9,118 bases of DNA from an uncultured Olsenella sp. (GCA_937900605.1 CALCDK010000040.1:1-9118), one strand, 5' to 3'; counted from the stretch's first letter, positions 1 to 6,629 are shown. The notes: generated from the letters alone by a model not told the origin. Program-made: numbers and translations.

Positions 1-1764
1 GACCTGGGCGAGCCGCAGGTACAGCGCGAGCAGCGACTCCGGCTCCAGGGCCAGCCCCAGCCCGCGGCACAGCTCCTGGGCCGCCTCCTCGTGCCTGCCG
101 GCCAGGTCGAGGCACTGCGCGAGGGCCAGCTGGGCCTGGGCCGTGGTGGGGGCGAGCCTCAGGGCCTCCCGTGCGCACGCCACGCCCTCGTCGGCCCTTC
201 CGGACAGCGCGCAGCCGATCGCGCGCATGAGCAGCGCGGTGACGTAGGCGCCCGGCACGAGGCGCACCTCGCGCCCGTCGTCGGGGGCCACCATGACGTT
301 GTAGGCCACGCGCTGGCAGTAGCGGCCGAAGCAGCGCCACGCCACGTCGTCGGTGTCGTCGAAGGTCCCCTCCGGCACGCACGCGAGCGCCTGGGACGCG
401 AGCTCGGCGGCGCGCGCGGCACGCCCCGACAGCAGCGCGTCGTGCGCCGCCTGGGACAGCGACTCGAGCCGCCCGTCGCCGACGAGCGCCGCGGCGATGG
501 CCACGGGGTCGTCGGGGAGCTCCCCGACGACGAGGCGCTCAACGCAGGAGCGGGCGCGGCGGGCCACGTCGTCGTCGGCCCCCTCGGCGCAGGCGAGCAG
601 CTCGCGCACGTTCTGCTCGGTGGAGCTGCCCAGGCGCCTCACGAGCGCCTCGGCCGCCGCCCTGCGCCGGGCCCCCTCGTCCGCCGAGAGGCCCGACACG
701 TCCGGGCAGCCCAGCGCCCGCGCCTGCGCGGCGTCGAGCGGGTCATGGCACAGCTCCGGCTGGCGATAGCGCGACGGCGGGCAGAGCCGCTCGTCCTCCA
801 GCGAGAAGGTTTGGCGCACGGGCTGCAGCTCGCCGTCCTCGACGTCGAGGGTGCCCTCGCAGGAGCGCAGCAGGGCCACGGGGTCGAAGGCCCCGTCGAG
901 CTCGGTGCCCTCGACCAGGGAGCGCTCCACGCGCACGCTCGCGTAGCAGGCGTGGGAGCGCCCGTCGTCGACGACGCCGGCCACCCAGACCTCGTCGAGC
1001 TCGGGGCAGGCGAGAAGTGCGAAGCGCGCCATGAGCACGACGAGCCGCAGGTCGTAGTCGGCGGCGGCGCGCCGGCGCATGGCGTCGGTGGCGCGCACGG
1101 CGCCCAGGCCGTTGGCCCATGCGGTCGTCGGCCAGGCCTCGGGCGGCACGAGGTCGCACTCGATGGCGGCCAGGCCGGCCGCGGCGTTGCAGCGGAAGCG
1201 CGCGGTGAGGCGCCAGGGGACGCGCAGCCCCTCGATGCCCGAGGCGATCGCCACGCGCGCCTCCCAGTCGCCCTCGGCGGCTCCCTGGCCCTCCCCGCAG
1301 CCGAGCCACTCGGTGGCGAGCGAGGCCGCCTGGCGGTGGAGGCGCGCCTCGAGGCGCATGGCCTGGCCCAGGGTCGCCGCGTCGGGGTCCTCGAGTGCCT
1401 CGCACGACAGCAGCGCCACGTTGAGGGCGTGCTCGACGCGCAGCACGGCCAGCGTGGACTCCCACGGCAGCGTCTGGGCGGGGTCGCACCTCAGGTAGGC
1501 GAGCGACGTGGACGGGGGGCGCAGCACCGAGAAGGGCGGCAGCGGGCCGTCCTCCTCGCCCACGCCGGCCTCCAGGAGCCGGTCGCGCATGAGCAGCTCG
1601 ACGCCGCCGGGCCGCTCCCCGCCGAGCGCCTCGCGCCGCGATGCCTCTGCGCACGCGCGGGCGAGCTCGGCGCGCGCGTCGTCGCAGCGCGAGAGCCGGT
1701 CTACGAGCGCGGACGCAAAGCCGCCCGGGCCCGTCGCGCCGTGTGTGGCGACGTCGTCTGCCAT
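1..1764 (-). CDS. Large TPR-containing protein of unknown function (C-terminal end beyond the window)
   Basis: The reading frame is open for 588 codons from an ATG at 1764 to the left window edge, so the stop lies outside. The start is set by a strong ribosome binding site, GAAGGGGG, 7 nt upstream (1772-1779), and by the neighbouring gene, which ends only 16 bp before it. There is no signal peptide or membrane segment, so the product is probably cytoplasmic. The first roughly 500 residues are alpha-helix-friendly, rich in Ala, Leu, Arg and Glu, with several Cys residues; I recognise no enzyme motif there. From about residue 508 onward the sequence has the tetratricopeptide repeat rhythm: GRADEGVACAREALRLAP, then AQLALAQCLDLAGRHEEA, then a further helix pair running to the edge. 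TPRs normally mediate protein-protein contacts, so a scaffold or regulatory role is inferred. It is probably cotranscribed with the upstream DUF1015-like gene. The protein-coding call is firm; the function is unknown. Confidence 0.82.
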   Translation of the reverse strand, partial: MADDVATHGATGPGGFASALVDRLSRCDDARAELARACAEASRREALGGERPGGVELLMRDRLLEAGVGEEDGPLPPFSVLRPPSTSLAYLRCDPAQTLPWESTLAVLRVEHALNVALLSCEALEDPDAATLGQAMRLEARLHRQAASLATEWLGCGEGQGAAEGDWEARVAIASGIEGLRVPWRLTARFRCNAAAGLAAIECDLVPPEAWPTTAWANGLGAVRATDAMRRRAAADYDLRLVVLMARFALLACPELDEVWVAGVVDDGRSHACYASVRVERSLVEGTELDGAFDPVALLRSCEGTLDVEDGELQPVRQTFSLEDERLCPPSRYRQPELCHDPLDAAQARALGCPDVSGLSADEGARRRAAAEALVRRLGSSTEQNVRELLACAEGADDDVARRARSCVERLVVGELPDDPVAIAAALVGDGRLESLSQAAHDALLSGRAARAAELASQALACVPEGTFDDTDDVAWRCFGRYCQRVAYNVMVAPDDGREVRLVPGAYVTALLMRAIGCALSGRADEGVACAREALRLAPTTAQAQLALAQCLDLAGRHEEAAQELCRGLGLALEPESLLALYLRLAQV

Positions 1765-1780
1765 GCCCGTGCCCCCTTCG

Positions 1781-2518
1781 CTAGCGGGCCGCGCGGCGGC
1801 CGTCGAGGCCCAGCGCCGGGTCGTCGACGCGGCGGACGAGAAGCCCCTGCGGCAGCGCCATGAGCGCGGCGCGGGCCGCGTCGGCGTCGCCCGCGGCCCC
1901 GACGAGCGCGACGGTGGCGTAGGCGGCGGCGCAGTCGCGCGGCATGCCGTCGGCCATCCTGCGTGCGGCCGCGAGGGCGTCGGCGCCGGAGACGGGCACG
2001 GCCTCGCCGAGGCGCTCGAACATGGCCTGGAGCGACTCCACGGCGGCCGTGCGGCCCACGCGCCAGACGAGGTGGCGTGCCCCGGCGGCGTCGGTCACGT
2101 CGTAGAGGGGCTCGGCCTCGCAGGCGGCGGACACGAGGAAGTCCATGACGGGGCTCGCCTGGTACGTTGCGACCGGCACGCGCGCCTGGCAGCCGGTGGC
2201 GAGAAGCTCGCGCCATGCGGGGCCGTCGTCGTCGGCCGACGCGTCGCCGGGCAGCTCGTCGAGGGGCAGTGCGGCGACGACCGCGACCTGCGCGCCCGAC
2301 GCGTCCGCGCGGCGCCAGACGTAGTAGCACGGCGAGCCGTCGCGCACCATGGCGCCCCCCTCGACGCGCGAGGCGACGGCGGCGTGGGCGCAGCCGGGGG
2401 CGCAGTCCCCGGCGCGGCCGAGCCCGGCGAGCTGGGCGGCGAGGCCGTCGGGGCCCAGCGCGAGGTCGCGGGCGGCCTCGGGGACGGCCCTGTGGCAGGC
2501 GAACGGAAGTGCGTGCAT
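1781..2518 (-). CDS. DUF1015-like protein, short and lacking the family's hallmark His motif
   Basis: This gene encodes 245 residues. I chose the ATG at 2518 because GAGGAG lies 6 nt upstream (2525-2530) and a probable -10 box lies about 35 nt upstream; the frame stays open further upstream but would run through the promoter. The layout recalls DUF1015 proteins: an opening like MHALPFACHR, a tyrosine pair in CYYVWRR (64-70), a helix with RELLATG (103-109), then VTDAAGARHLVWRV (141-154), resembling the family's segment before its DGHHR motif. At that motif's expected place the sequence reads VPVSGADALAAARRMAD (174-190), without the histidines. Usual family members have about 400 residues; this one stops near where the second half would begin. 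No signal peptide or membrane helix is seen. The role of DUF1015 is not established, and a metabolic or regulatory function cannot be inferred. It probably forms an operon with the downstream TPR gene. Family assignment is from remembered pattern only, hence moderate confidence; the gene itself is well supported. Confidence 0.7.
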   Translation of the reverse strand: MHALPFACHRAVPEAARDLALGPDGLAAQLAGLGRAGDCAPGCAHAAVASRVEGGAMVRDGSPCYYVWRRADASGAQVAVVAALPLDELPGDASADDDGPAWRELLATGCQARVPVATYQASPVMDFLVSAACEAEPLYDVTDAAGARHLVWRVGRTAAVESLQAMFERLGEAVPVSGADALAAARRMADGMPRDCAAAYATVALVGAAGDADAARAALMALPQGLLVRRVDDPALGLDGRRAAR

Positions 2519-2524
2519 GTGGCT

Positions 2525-2530
2525 CTCCTC
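2525..2530 (-). promoter_or_regulatory. Ribosome binding site deciding the DUF1015-like start
   Basis: The minus strand reads GAGGAG, 6 nt before the ATG at 2518. The two upstream in-frame ATG codons (at 2554 and 2650) have no comparable site, and 2554 overlaps the likely -10 box, so 2518 is preferred. Confidence 0.75.
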
Positions 2531-2552
2531 GTCTTCGTGGTTCCGGGTGACC

Positions 2553-2558
2553 ATTCTA
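2553..2558 (-). promoter_or_regulatory. Probable -10 box for the DUF1015-like/TPR operon
   Basis: On the minus strand this hexamer is TAGAAT, five of six matches to TATAAT and conspicuous in a very GC-rich gap. A transcription start about 7 nt downstream would give a leader of roughly 28 nt containing the GAGGAG ribosome binding site. I see no good -35 hexamer 16-18 bp upstream (the region is GGCGGC-like), so the promoter may be weak or need an activator. Confidence 0.45.
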
Positions 2559-2562
2559 CCGC

Positions 2563-2592
2563 GTGCCGGGGGCGCGCCGCCGGTGCTACGCT
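2563..2592 (+). promoter_or_regulatory. Possible extended -10 promoter for the HAD phosphatase gene
   Basis: TG-C-TACGCT (2584-2592) fits an extended -10 element of the TGnTAnnnT form. A weak -35 candidate, GTGCCG (2563-2568; three of six to TTGACA), lies 18 bp upstream of the hexamer. The expected start near 2599 leaves a leader of about 24 nt that contains the ribosome binding site. The same GTGCCG plus extended -10 arrangement appears before the exchanger gene at 6674-6702. This is pattern matching only. Confidence 0.35.
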
Positions 2593-2612
2593 TGGGGGAC
2601 GACGCGCACGAT

Positions 2613-2618
2613 AGGGGG
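2613..2618 (+). promoter_or_regulatory. Ribosome binding site deciding the HAD phosphatase start
   Basis: AGGGGG lies 4 nt before the ATG at 2623. An in-frame upstream ATG at 2563 would add 20 residues of non-conserved sequence and lies upstream of the putative promoter, so 2623 is preferred. A second GGGGGACG at 2594-2601 repeats the same bases 20 bp upstream, at the predicted transcription start. Confidence 0.7.
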
Positions 2619-2622
2619 ACGC

Positions 2623-3339
2623 ATGTCACGCACGCGCACGCTGCCGGCACGGGCCGGCCTGGTCATGTTCGACTTCGACGGGACCCTCGCTGACACGGTC
2701 GGGGGCATCTGCGAGACGGCCGGCGCGGTCCTGCTGGACCACGGCCTCGCCGCCGACGAGCTCGGCGACCTCACGAGGCTCGTGGGGCCGCCCTTCCCGC
2801 AGGCCTTCTCGGACGTCTACGGCATGGGCGCCGACGAGGCCGCCGAGGTCACCGCCGAGTTCCGCGCCCGCTACCTCGCGGGCGGGCCGCGCCTGTGGCC
2901 CCTCTACGACGGGGTCGGGGAGCTGGTTGCCGACCTCGTCGCGTCCGGCCGCACCTGCGCGGTGGCGTCGTCCAAGCAGACGCGCTTCCTGCGCTCGGCC
3001 GTCGCCGACGTGGGGCTCGACGGGCTGCTCTCGGCCGTGGAGGGCAAGCTCGGCGACCACGAGGCCGACAAGGCCGGCACCATCGCGCGCGTCCTCGGCG
3101 AGCTCGGCTTCGACGCATCCGACGCCGTCATGGTGGGAGACCGCGGCAGCGACGTGGAGGCCGCGGCGGCCAACGGCGTCGCGTGCGTCGGCGTGCTGCA
3201 CGGCCGCACCTGCCCGGAGTCCGAGCTCGTCTCGGCCGGCGCCTGCGCGGTGACGCACACCGTCGGCGAGCTGCGCCGCGCCCTTCTCGGCGACGCGCCC
3301 GCCGGCGGGGCGGGACCGTCCGCGGACGCGCGGGTCTGA
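2623..3339 (+). CDS. HAD-superfamily phosphatase (phosphoglycolate phosphatase-like, subfamily IA)
   Basis: The 238-residue product has all four HAD motifs: motif I FDFDGTLADT with nucleophile Asp17 and acid/base Asp19; motif II Ser116 in AVASSK; motif III Lys150 in HEADKAG; motif IV GDRGSD with Asp173 and Asp177. Residues about 26-95 form a helical cap inserted after motif I and include a VGPPFPQAF stretch, typical of C1-cap members near Gph and related nucleotidase-like phosphatases. These are Mg-dependent cytosolic enzymes that remove phosphate from small metabolites through an aspartyl-phosphate intermediate. The length fits the family (about 210-240). The last 15 or so residues (AGGAGPSADA region) look disordered. 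The substrate cannot be told from sequence: phosphoglycolate, a nucleoside monophosphate or a sugar phosphate are all possible. It may be cotranscribed with the phasin-like gene 71 bp downstream, but that gap could also hold a separate promoter. Confidence 0.9.
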   Translation: MSRTRTLPARAGLVMFDFDGTLADTVGGICETAGAVLLDHGLAADELGDLTRLVGPPFPQAFSDVYGMGADEAAEVTAEFRARYLAGGPRLWPLYDGVGELVADLVASGRTCAVASSKQTRFLRSAVADVGLDGLLSAVEGKLGDHEADKAGTIARVLGELGFDASDAVMVGDRGSDVEAAAANGVACVGVLHGRTCPESELVSAGACAVTHTVGELRRALLGDAPAGGAGPSADARV

Positions 3340-3410
3340 GCCGGCCGCGCGTTCGGGTAGAAGCAGGCCAGGGGACGCCGACGGGGCGTCTCGCGTCGAA
3401 GGGAGCCACC
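3340..3410 (+). promoter_or_regulatory. Gap before the phasin-like gene: weak -10-like box
   Basis: This 71-bp gap holds GGTAGAAG (3356-3363), sharing GGTAGAA with the -10 region of the divergent DUF1015-like gene, but without a convincing -35. Further on are a hairpin (3372-3392) and the ribosome binding site GAAGGGAG (3398-3405), 5 nt before the ATG at 3411. A promoter here is possible but weakly supported; read-through from the HAD gene is equally likely. Confidence 0.22.
3372..3392 (+). other. Hairpin in the leader of the phasin-like gene
   Basis: GACGCC (3374-3379) and GGCGTC (3385-3390) are perfect complements around a 5-nt loop, and can be extended by a G-T and a G-C pair to an 8-bp stem. 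No T-run follows, so it is not a standard intrinsic terminator. It may attenuate or stabilise the message between the HAD and phasin-like genes, or be a chance product of high GC. Confidence 0.35.
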
Positions 3411-3755
3411 ATGGAGGGTCTGGACGTCACGGAGGGCCTCAGGAGGATCGCGCTGGCCGGGGTCGGGGCGGTCGCGATGGGCGCCGAGAGGGGCGAGGAG
3501 GCCGTCGACGAGCTCGTGAGACGCGGCGAGCGCGCCGTGGACCAGGGCAAGGCGCTCAACCAGGAGCTGACCCACCGGGCCCGCCAGGCCGCCGACGACG
3601 CCGGCGAGGCCGCGCTGCGCTCGCGCCTGGCCGCGATGACGGCCGACGAGCGCCACGACTACGTGCGCCTCGTCGAGCGCCTGAGCGCCGACCTCGACGC
3701 CGCCACGGTCCACGTGGACGTCGAGGGCGGCTCAGGGGAGGGCGCGCGCCGATGA
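3411..3755 (+). CDS. Phasin-like small helical protein coupled to the AarF kinase
   Basis: The gene encodes 114 residues and starts at an ATG with GAAGGGAG 5 nt upstream. The protein is almost entirely amphipathic helix. An N-terminal segment (LRRIALAGVGAVAMGAE, residues 10-26) is apolar enough to touch a membrane or lipid surface. It is followed by a charged helix with DELVRRGERAVDQGKALNQE (33-52), the pattern of the phasin family (PhaF/PhaI-like), and a third helix near 77-98. Phasins coat polyhydroxyalkanoate granules, but many short phasin-like proteins occur in bacteria that make no such polymer, and no PHA synthase is seen here. Its stop overlaps the aarF start by 4 bp (ATGA), so the two are translationally coupled. 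A lipid-binding or membrane-adaptor role for the kinase is inferred, by loose analogy with the coiled-coil UbiK accessory factor of ubiquinone synthesis. Coding status is firm; the family call is moderate. Confidence 0.78.
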   Translation: MEGLDVTEGLRRIALAGVGAVAMGAERGEEAVDELVRRGERAVDQGKALNQELTHRARQAADDAGEAALRSRLAAMTADERHDYVRLVERLSADLDAATVHVDVEGGSGEGARR

Positions 3756-5512
3756 GCCCCGCGCGCGACGACAGGCCCCGGCGCGACGCCGACCTCGACG
3801 CGGCCCTCGACGACTGGGCCGCCGGGCAGGCCTCGCCCGCGGGGGCCGACGCGGCCGACGAGGGGCCCACCATCGGGCTTCTCGGCGGCCGGGGGCCCCA
3901 GGGCGCGGGGTCGGGACGGGCGCGCGCGGCCCGCATGGCGCGCATCGCCCAGATCGTCTCGATCGTGCGGCGCTACGACATCCTCCACGGCCTCACGCCG
4001 CGCAGCCTGTGCCGCATGCTCGAGGAGCTCGGGCCCACCTTCGTCAAGGCCGGCCAGATCCTGTCCATGCGCTCCGAGATCTTGCCCGAGAGCTTCACGC
4101 GCGAGCTGTCGCGGCTGCGCTCCGACGTGGCGCCCATGGACCGCGAGACGGTCCTCGAGGCGCTCCGGGGCGAGTACGACCGGCCCATCGAGGAGGTCTT
4201 CGACGCCATCGACGACCGCCCGCTCGGCTCGGCCTCGGTGGCGCAGGTGCACAAGGCGCGCCTGGTCACCGGCGAGCTCGTCGCGGTGAAGATCCAGCGC
4301 CCCCACGTCCAGGAGACCATGGCGCAGGACATCTCGATCATGCGCTCGCTGGCCCGGCACATGGGCAGGCTCATGGGAGACGAGCAGTTCGTCGACGTGC
4401 AGAGCGTCGTCGACGAGCTCTGGCAGTCGTTCCGCGAGGAGACGGACTTCCTCGTGGAGGCCCGCAGCCTCGAGGAGTTCCGCCACGACAACGCCGACTG
4501 CGCGTTCGTGGACTGCCCGCGGCCGCACATGGAGCTGTGCACGCGCCACGTCGTGGTCATGGACTACGTCGAGGGCATCCCCATCGACGACTTCGCCCGC
4601 CTGCGCGAGGAGAGCTACGACCTGCGCGAGATCGGCGTCAAGCTCGTGGACAACTACGCCGGGCAGATGCTCGACGACGGCTTCTTCCACGCCGACCCGC
4701 ACCCCGGCAACCTCGTCGTGCGCGACGGGAGGATCGTCTACCTCGACCTGGGCATCATGGGGCGGCTCTCGTCGCACGACCGCCGCGCCCTGCGCGACAT
4801 GGTCGCCGCCGTGGGCCGCCGCGACGCCGCCGGACTGGCCGACGGGCTGCTGCGCTTCTCGGCGTCCGGGACGCAGGGGGCCGACCTCGCGCACCTGCTG
4901 AGCGACCTCGACGCCATCCTCGCGGACTTCGGGAGCGCCGACCTGTCCGAGCTGGACCTGGGCGCGTTCCTCAACTCGCTCGTCTCCATGGCGCGGCGCT
5001 GCGGCATCGAGCTGCCGGGCAGCGTCACCATGCTCGCCCGCTCGCTCGTTACGCTCGAGGGGGTCGTCGACGCCATGCTGCCGGACGACTCGATGGTCGA
5101 CATCGTCCGGCGCCACCTCGAGGCGCACGCGAGCGTCGAGGACGTGCTGAGGGGCGAGGCCTCGCGCCTGGCGCGCCAGTCCGGCGCGGCCACGCACGGG
5201 CTGCTCGACGCGGCCGGCGAGGCGGGCCTGGCCATGCGCATGCTCACCCGCGGGCAGCTGCGCGTGAACCTGGACGTGGCCGGCACCGCCGACCCCCTCG
5301 ACGACGTGTCGCACATCGCCAACCGCCTCACGATGAGCGTCATCGTCGCGGGCCTGTTCATCGGCTCGTCGGTGGTGTACTACGCGCGCATCCAGCCGGT
5401 CATCTTCGGGATACCGGTCATCGGCTTCCTGGGCTACATCGTGGCGTTCGCCCTGGGGACGTGGGTCGCGGTCGACATCATCCGCGACGACCGCAGGCGC
5501 CGTCGCCGGTAG
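3752..5512 (+). CDS. aarF: AarF/UbiB (ADCK/ABC1) atypical protein kinase-like membrane protein
   Basis: This 586-residue protein carries the full ADCK signature. The KxGQ motif is Lys99-Ala-Gly-Gln102 in FVKAGQILSMRSEILP; the Ala-rich nucleotide loop is PLGSASVAQVH (157-167); the beta-3 lysine is Lys180 in VAVK. ETDFLVEA (230-237) gives the family-specific glutamate; the catalytic loop is HADPHPGN (313-320); the metal-binding motif is DLG (332-334) in place of DFG. Two membrane helices close the protein (about 526-543 and 550-576), followed by a basic tail of eight or so arginines. Residues 1-60 are an acidic, then Gly/Arg-rich, probably disordered extension. Characterised relatives (UbiB, Coq8, ADCK3) bind ATP and support quinone synthesis or lipid extraction; protein-kinase activity is generally suppressed by the KxGQ region. 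In an anaerobe the relevant lipid may be menaquinone or another isoprenoid; no quinone gene is in the window. The start overlaps the phasin-like stop, with AGGGGAGG 10 nt upstream. Confidence 0.93.
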   Translation: MSPARDDRPRRDADLDAALDDWAAGQASPAGADAADEGPTIGLLGGRGPQGAGSGRARAARMARIAQIVSIVRRYDILHGLTPRSLCRMLEELGPTFVKAGQILSMRSEILPESFTRELSRLRSDVAPMDRETVLEALRGEYDRPIEEVFDAIDDRPLGSASVAQVHKARLVTGELVAVKIQRPHVQETMAQDISIMRSLARHMGRLMGDEQFVDVQSVVDELWQSFREETDFLVEARSLEEFRHDNADCAFVDCPRPHMELCTRHVVVMDYVEGIPIDDFARLREESYDLREIGVKLVDNYAGQMLDDGFFHADPHPGNLVVRDGRIVYLDLGIMGRLSSHDRRALRDMVAAVGRRDAAGLADGLLRFSASGTQGADLAHLLSDLDAILADFGSADLSELDLGAFLNSLVSMARRCGIELPGSVTMLARSLVTLEGVVDAMLPDDSMVDIVRRHLEAHASVEDVLRGEASRLARQSGAATHGLLDAAGEAGLAMRMLTRGQLRVNLDVAGTADPLDDVSHIANRLTMSVIVAGLFIGSSVVYYARIQPVIFGIPVIGFLGYIVAFALGTWVAVDIIRDDRRRRRR

Positions 5513-5513
5513 G

Positions 5514-5525
5514 GGAGGCGCCTCC
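5514..5525 (+). terminator. 12-bp palindrome directly after aarF
   Basis: GGAGGCGCCTCC is a perfect palindrome starting 2 nt after the aarF stop. As RNA it could form only a short GC stem with a 4-nt loop, and no T-run follows, so intrinsic termination is doubtful. A protein-binding site is an alternative. Confidence 0.22.
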
Positions 5526-5595
5526 TGCGTCACCGGTATGGGCACGAAGCCTCAGCCGCCGGCCCGGGCCCGCGCGATGGGCCGCGTCCGCGTCG

Positions 5596-5617
5596 CGCGC
5601 CCCTCTCGTCGGGCGCG
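5596..5617 (-). terminator. GC hairpin immediately after the exchanger gene
   Basis: CGCGCCC (5596-5602) and GGGCGCG (5611-5617) form a 7-bp perfect stem with an 8-nt loop, beginning 1 nt past the exchanger stop codon on the minus strand. No T-run follows. It lies in the convergent gap with aarF and could help to stop transcripts from both sides, probably inefficiently or with Rho. Confidence 0.4.
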
Positions 5618-5618
5618 G

Positions 5619-6620
5619 CTAGGACAGCGCGCCGACGGCCACGTAGAGCGCGTAGAGCACCACGAACACGACGCCGTCGCGCCTCGTCATCGTGTGGCGG
5701 CGGTCCACGAAGGCGAAGCCCGCCAGCATGAGCGAGCCGAGCATGACGGCTGCGAAGTGCAGGTTGTAGACGGGGTCGAACGCGATGGGCGAGAAGAGCG
5801 CGGGCACGCCCATGACGAGCAGGACGTTGGCCACGTTGGAGCCGAGCACGTTGCCGATTGCGAGGTCGGCGTTGCCGCGCGCCGCGGCGACGACCGAGGT
5901 GACGAGCTCGGGCAGGCAGGTGCCGAGCGCCACGACCGTGATGCCGATGACGCGCTCCGAGACGCCGAGCGCCCCGGCGATGGAGGTGGCCCCGCCGACG
6001 ACCTGGTCGGCGCCCAGCTTGAGCAGGGCGATGCCACCCGCCACGAGCAGCGCGGTGGCGACGGGGGAGTCCGACACGCGCAGGCCCATGACGCGGCCGT
6101 CGTGGCCGTCGCGCCCGTCGTCCGGGTCGCCCGGCAGCTCGTCGGCCACGGGCTCGCCCTGGGCGTCGGAGCGCATGCCGCACGCCACGGTCCAGGCGAC
6201 GAAGGCCACGAACAGGGCGAGGAGCGCCATGCCGCCCGTGCGGTCCAGGCGTCCGCCCATGTTGGAGGCGACGAGCAGGGCCGCGACGGCGGCGACGCTC
6301 GCGGGGATTTCGAAGCGGGTGGTGCGCCGCGAGAGGGGCAGGGGGCTCACCACGGCCGACAGGCCCAGGATGAGCAGCAGGTTGGCCATGCAGCTGCCGG
6401 CGACGTTGCCGAAGGCCATGTCGGCGTGGCCCTGGGCGGCGCTCGTGACGCTCACCACGATCTCGGGCATGCAGGTGCCGATGGCCACCACGGTGAGGCC
6501 GATGACGCGCTCTGAGAGCCCGACGCGCGCGGCGATGCGGCTGGCCCCCTCCACGAGGGCATCGGCGCCCACGACGAGCAGGGCGAACCCCACGATGACG
6601 ACGAGTGCCTGAACGATCAT
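5619..6620 (-). CDS. YrbG-type sodium/calcium exchanger (CaCA family)
   Basis: The 333-residue integral membrane protein has the two inverted alpha repeats of CaCA exchangers, with about ten hydrophobic segments. Repeat 1 contains GTCMPE (48-53) and GNVAGSCMAN (71-80); repeat 2 contains GTCLPE (233-238) and GNVLGSNVAN (256-265). The ion-binding glutamates Glu53 and Glu238 are present, as are Ser76 and Ser261. Relatives exchange cytoplasmic Ca2+ for external Na+ (or another cation). The halves are joined by a cytoplasmic loop rich in Asp and Gly (about 152-176). By alignment to archaeal NCX_Mj, Ser51 and Ser210 are both Cys here (Cys50, Cys235) and the Asp240 position is Asn265; in repeat 1 the common GSN is GSC. 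The length is typical of YrbG (about 320-330). I chose the ATG at 6620 because GGAGAA sits upstream (6624-6629). It follows the ABC operon but is separated from it by a terminator, and converges on aarF. Confidence 0.92.
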   Translation of the reverse strand: MIVQALVVIVGFALLVVGADALVEGASRIAARVGLSERVIGLTVVAIGTCMPEIVVSVTSAAQGHADMAFGNVAGSCMANLLLILGLSAVVSPLPLSRRTTRFEIPASVAAVAALLVASNMGGRLDRTGGMALLALFVAFVAWTVACGMRSDAQGEPVADELPGDPDDGRDGHDGRVMGLRVSDSPVATALLVAGGIALLKLGADQVVGGATSIAGALGVSERVIGITVVALGTCLPELVTSVVAAARGNADLAIGNVLGSNVANVLLVMGVPALFSPIAFDPVYNLHFAAVMLGSLMLAGFAFVDRRHTMTRRDGVVFVVLYALYVAVGALS

Positions 6621-6623
6621 GTC

Positions 6624-6629
6624 TTCTCC
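6624..6629 (-). promoter_or_regulatory. Ribosome binding site deciding the exchanger start
   Basis: GGAGAA on the minus strand is 3-5 nt before the ATG at 6620. An in-frame upstream ATG about 22 codons earlier would add a Gly/Pro-rich stretch without a membrane pattern and would start at the putative -10 region. Confidence 0.75.

Noticed and set aside
91..1863. 590-codon open frame on the plus strand across the TPR gene
   Set aside because: The predicted protein is biased to Gly, Arg, Ala and His with no domain pattern. It is the GC-driven shadow of the minus-strand gene, whose own frame gives sensible TPR repeats and good start signals.
2895..3755. Long N-terminal extension of the phasin-like protein (286 codons)
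   Set aside because: The extension overlaps the HAD gene in another frame and is Arg-rich nonsense; the ATG at 3411 has a clear ribosome binding site.
3411..3755. Polyhydroxyalkanoate granule system
   Set aside because: Phasin-like helices alone are not evidence of PHA metabolism; no synthase, depolymerase or PhaR-like gene is in the window.
3659..5545. 628-codon minus-strand open frame opposite aarF
   Set aside because: It mirrors aarF in an antisense frame with repetitive Asp/Val/His/Arg composition; aarF on the plus strand has every family motif.
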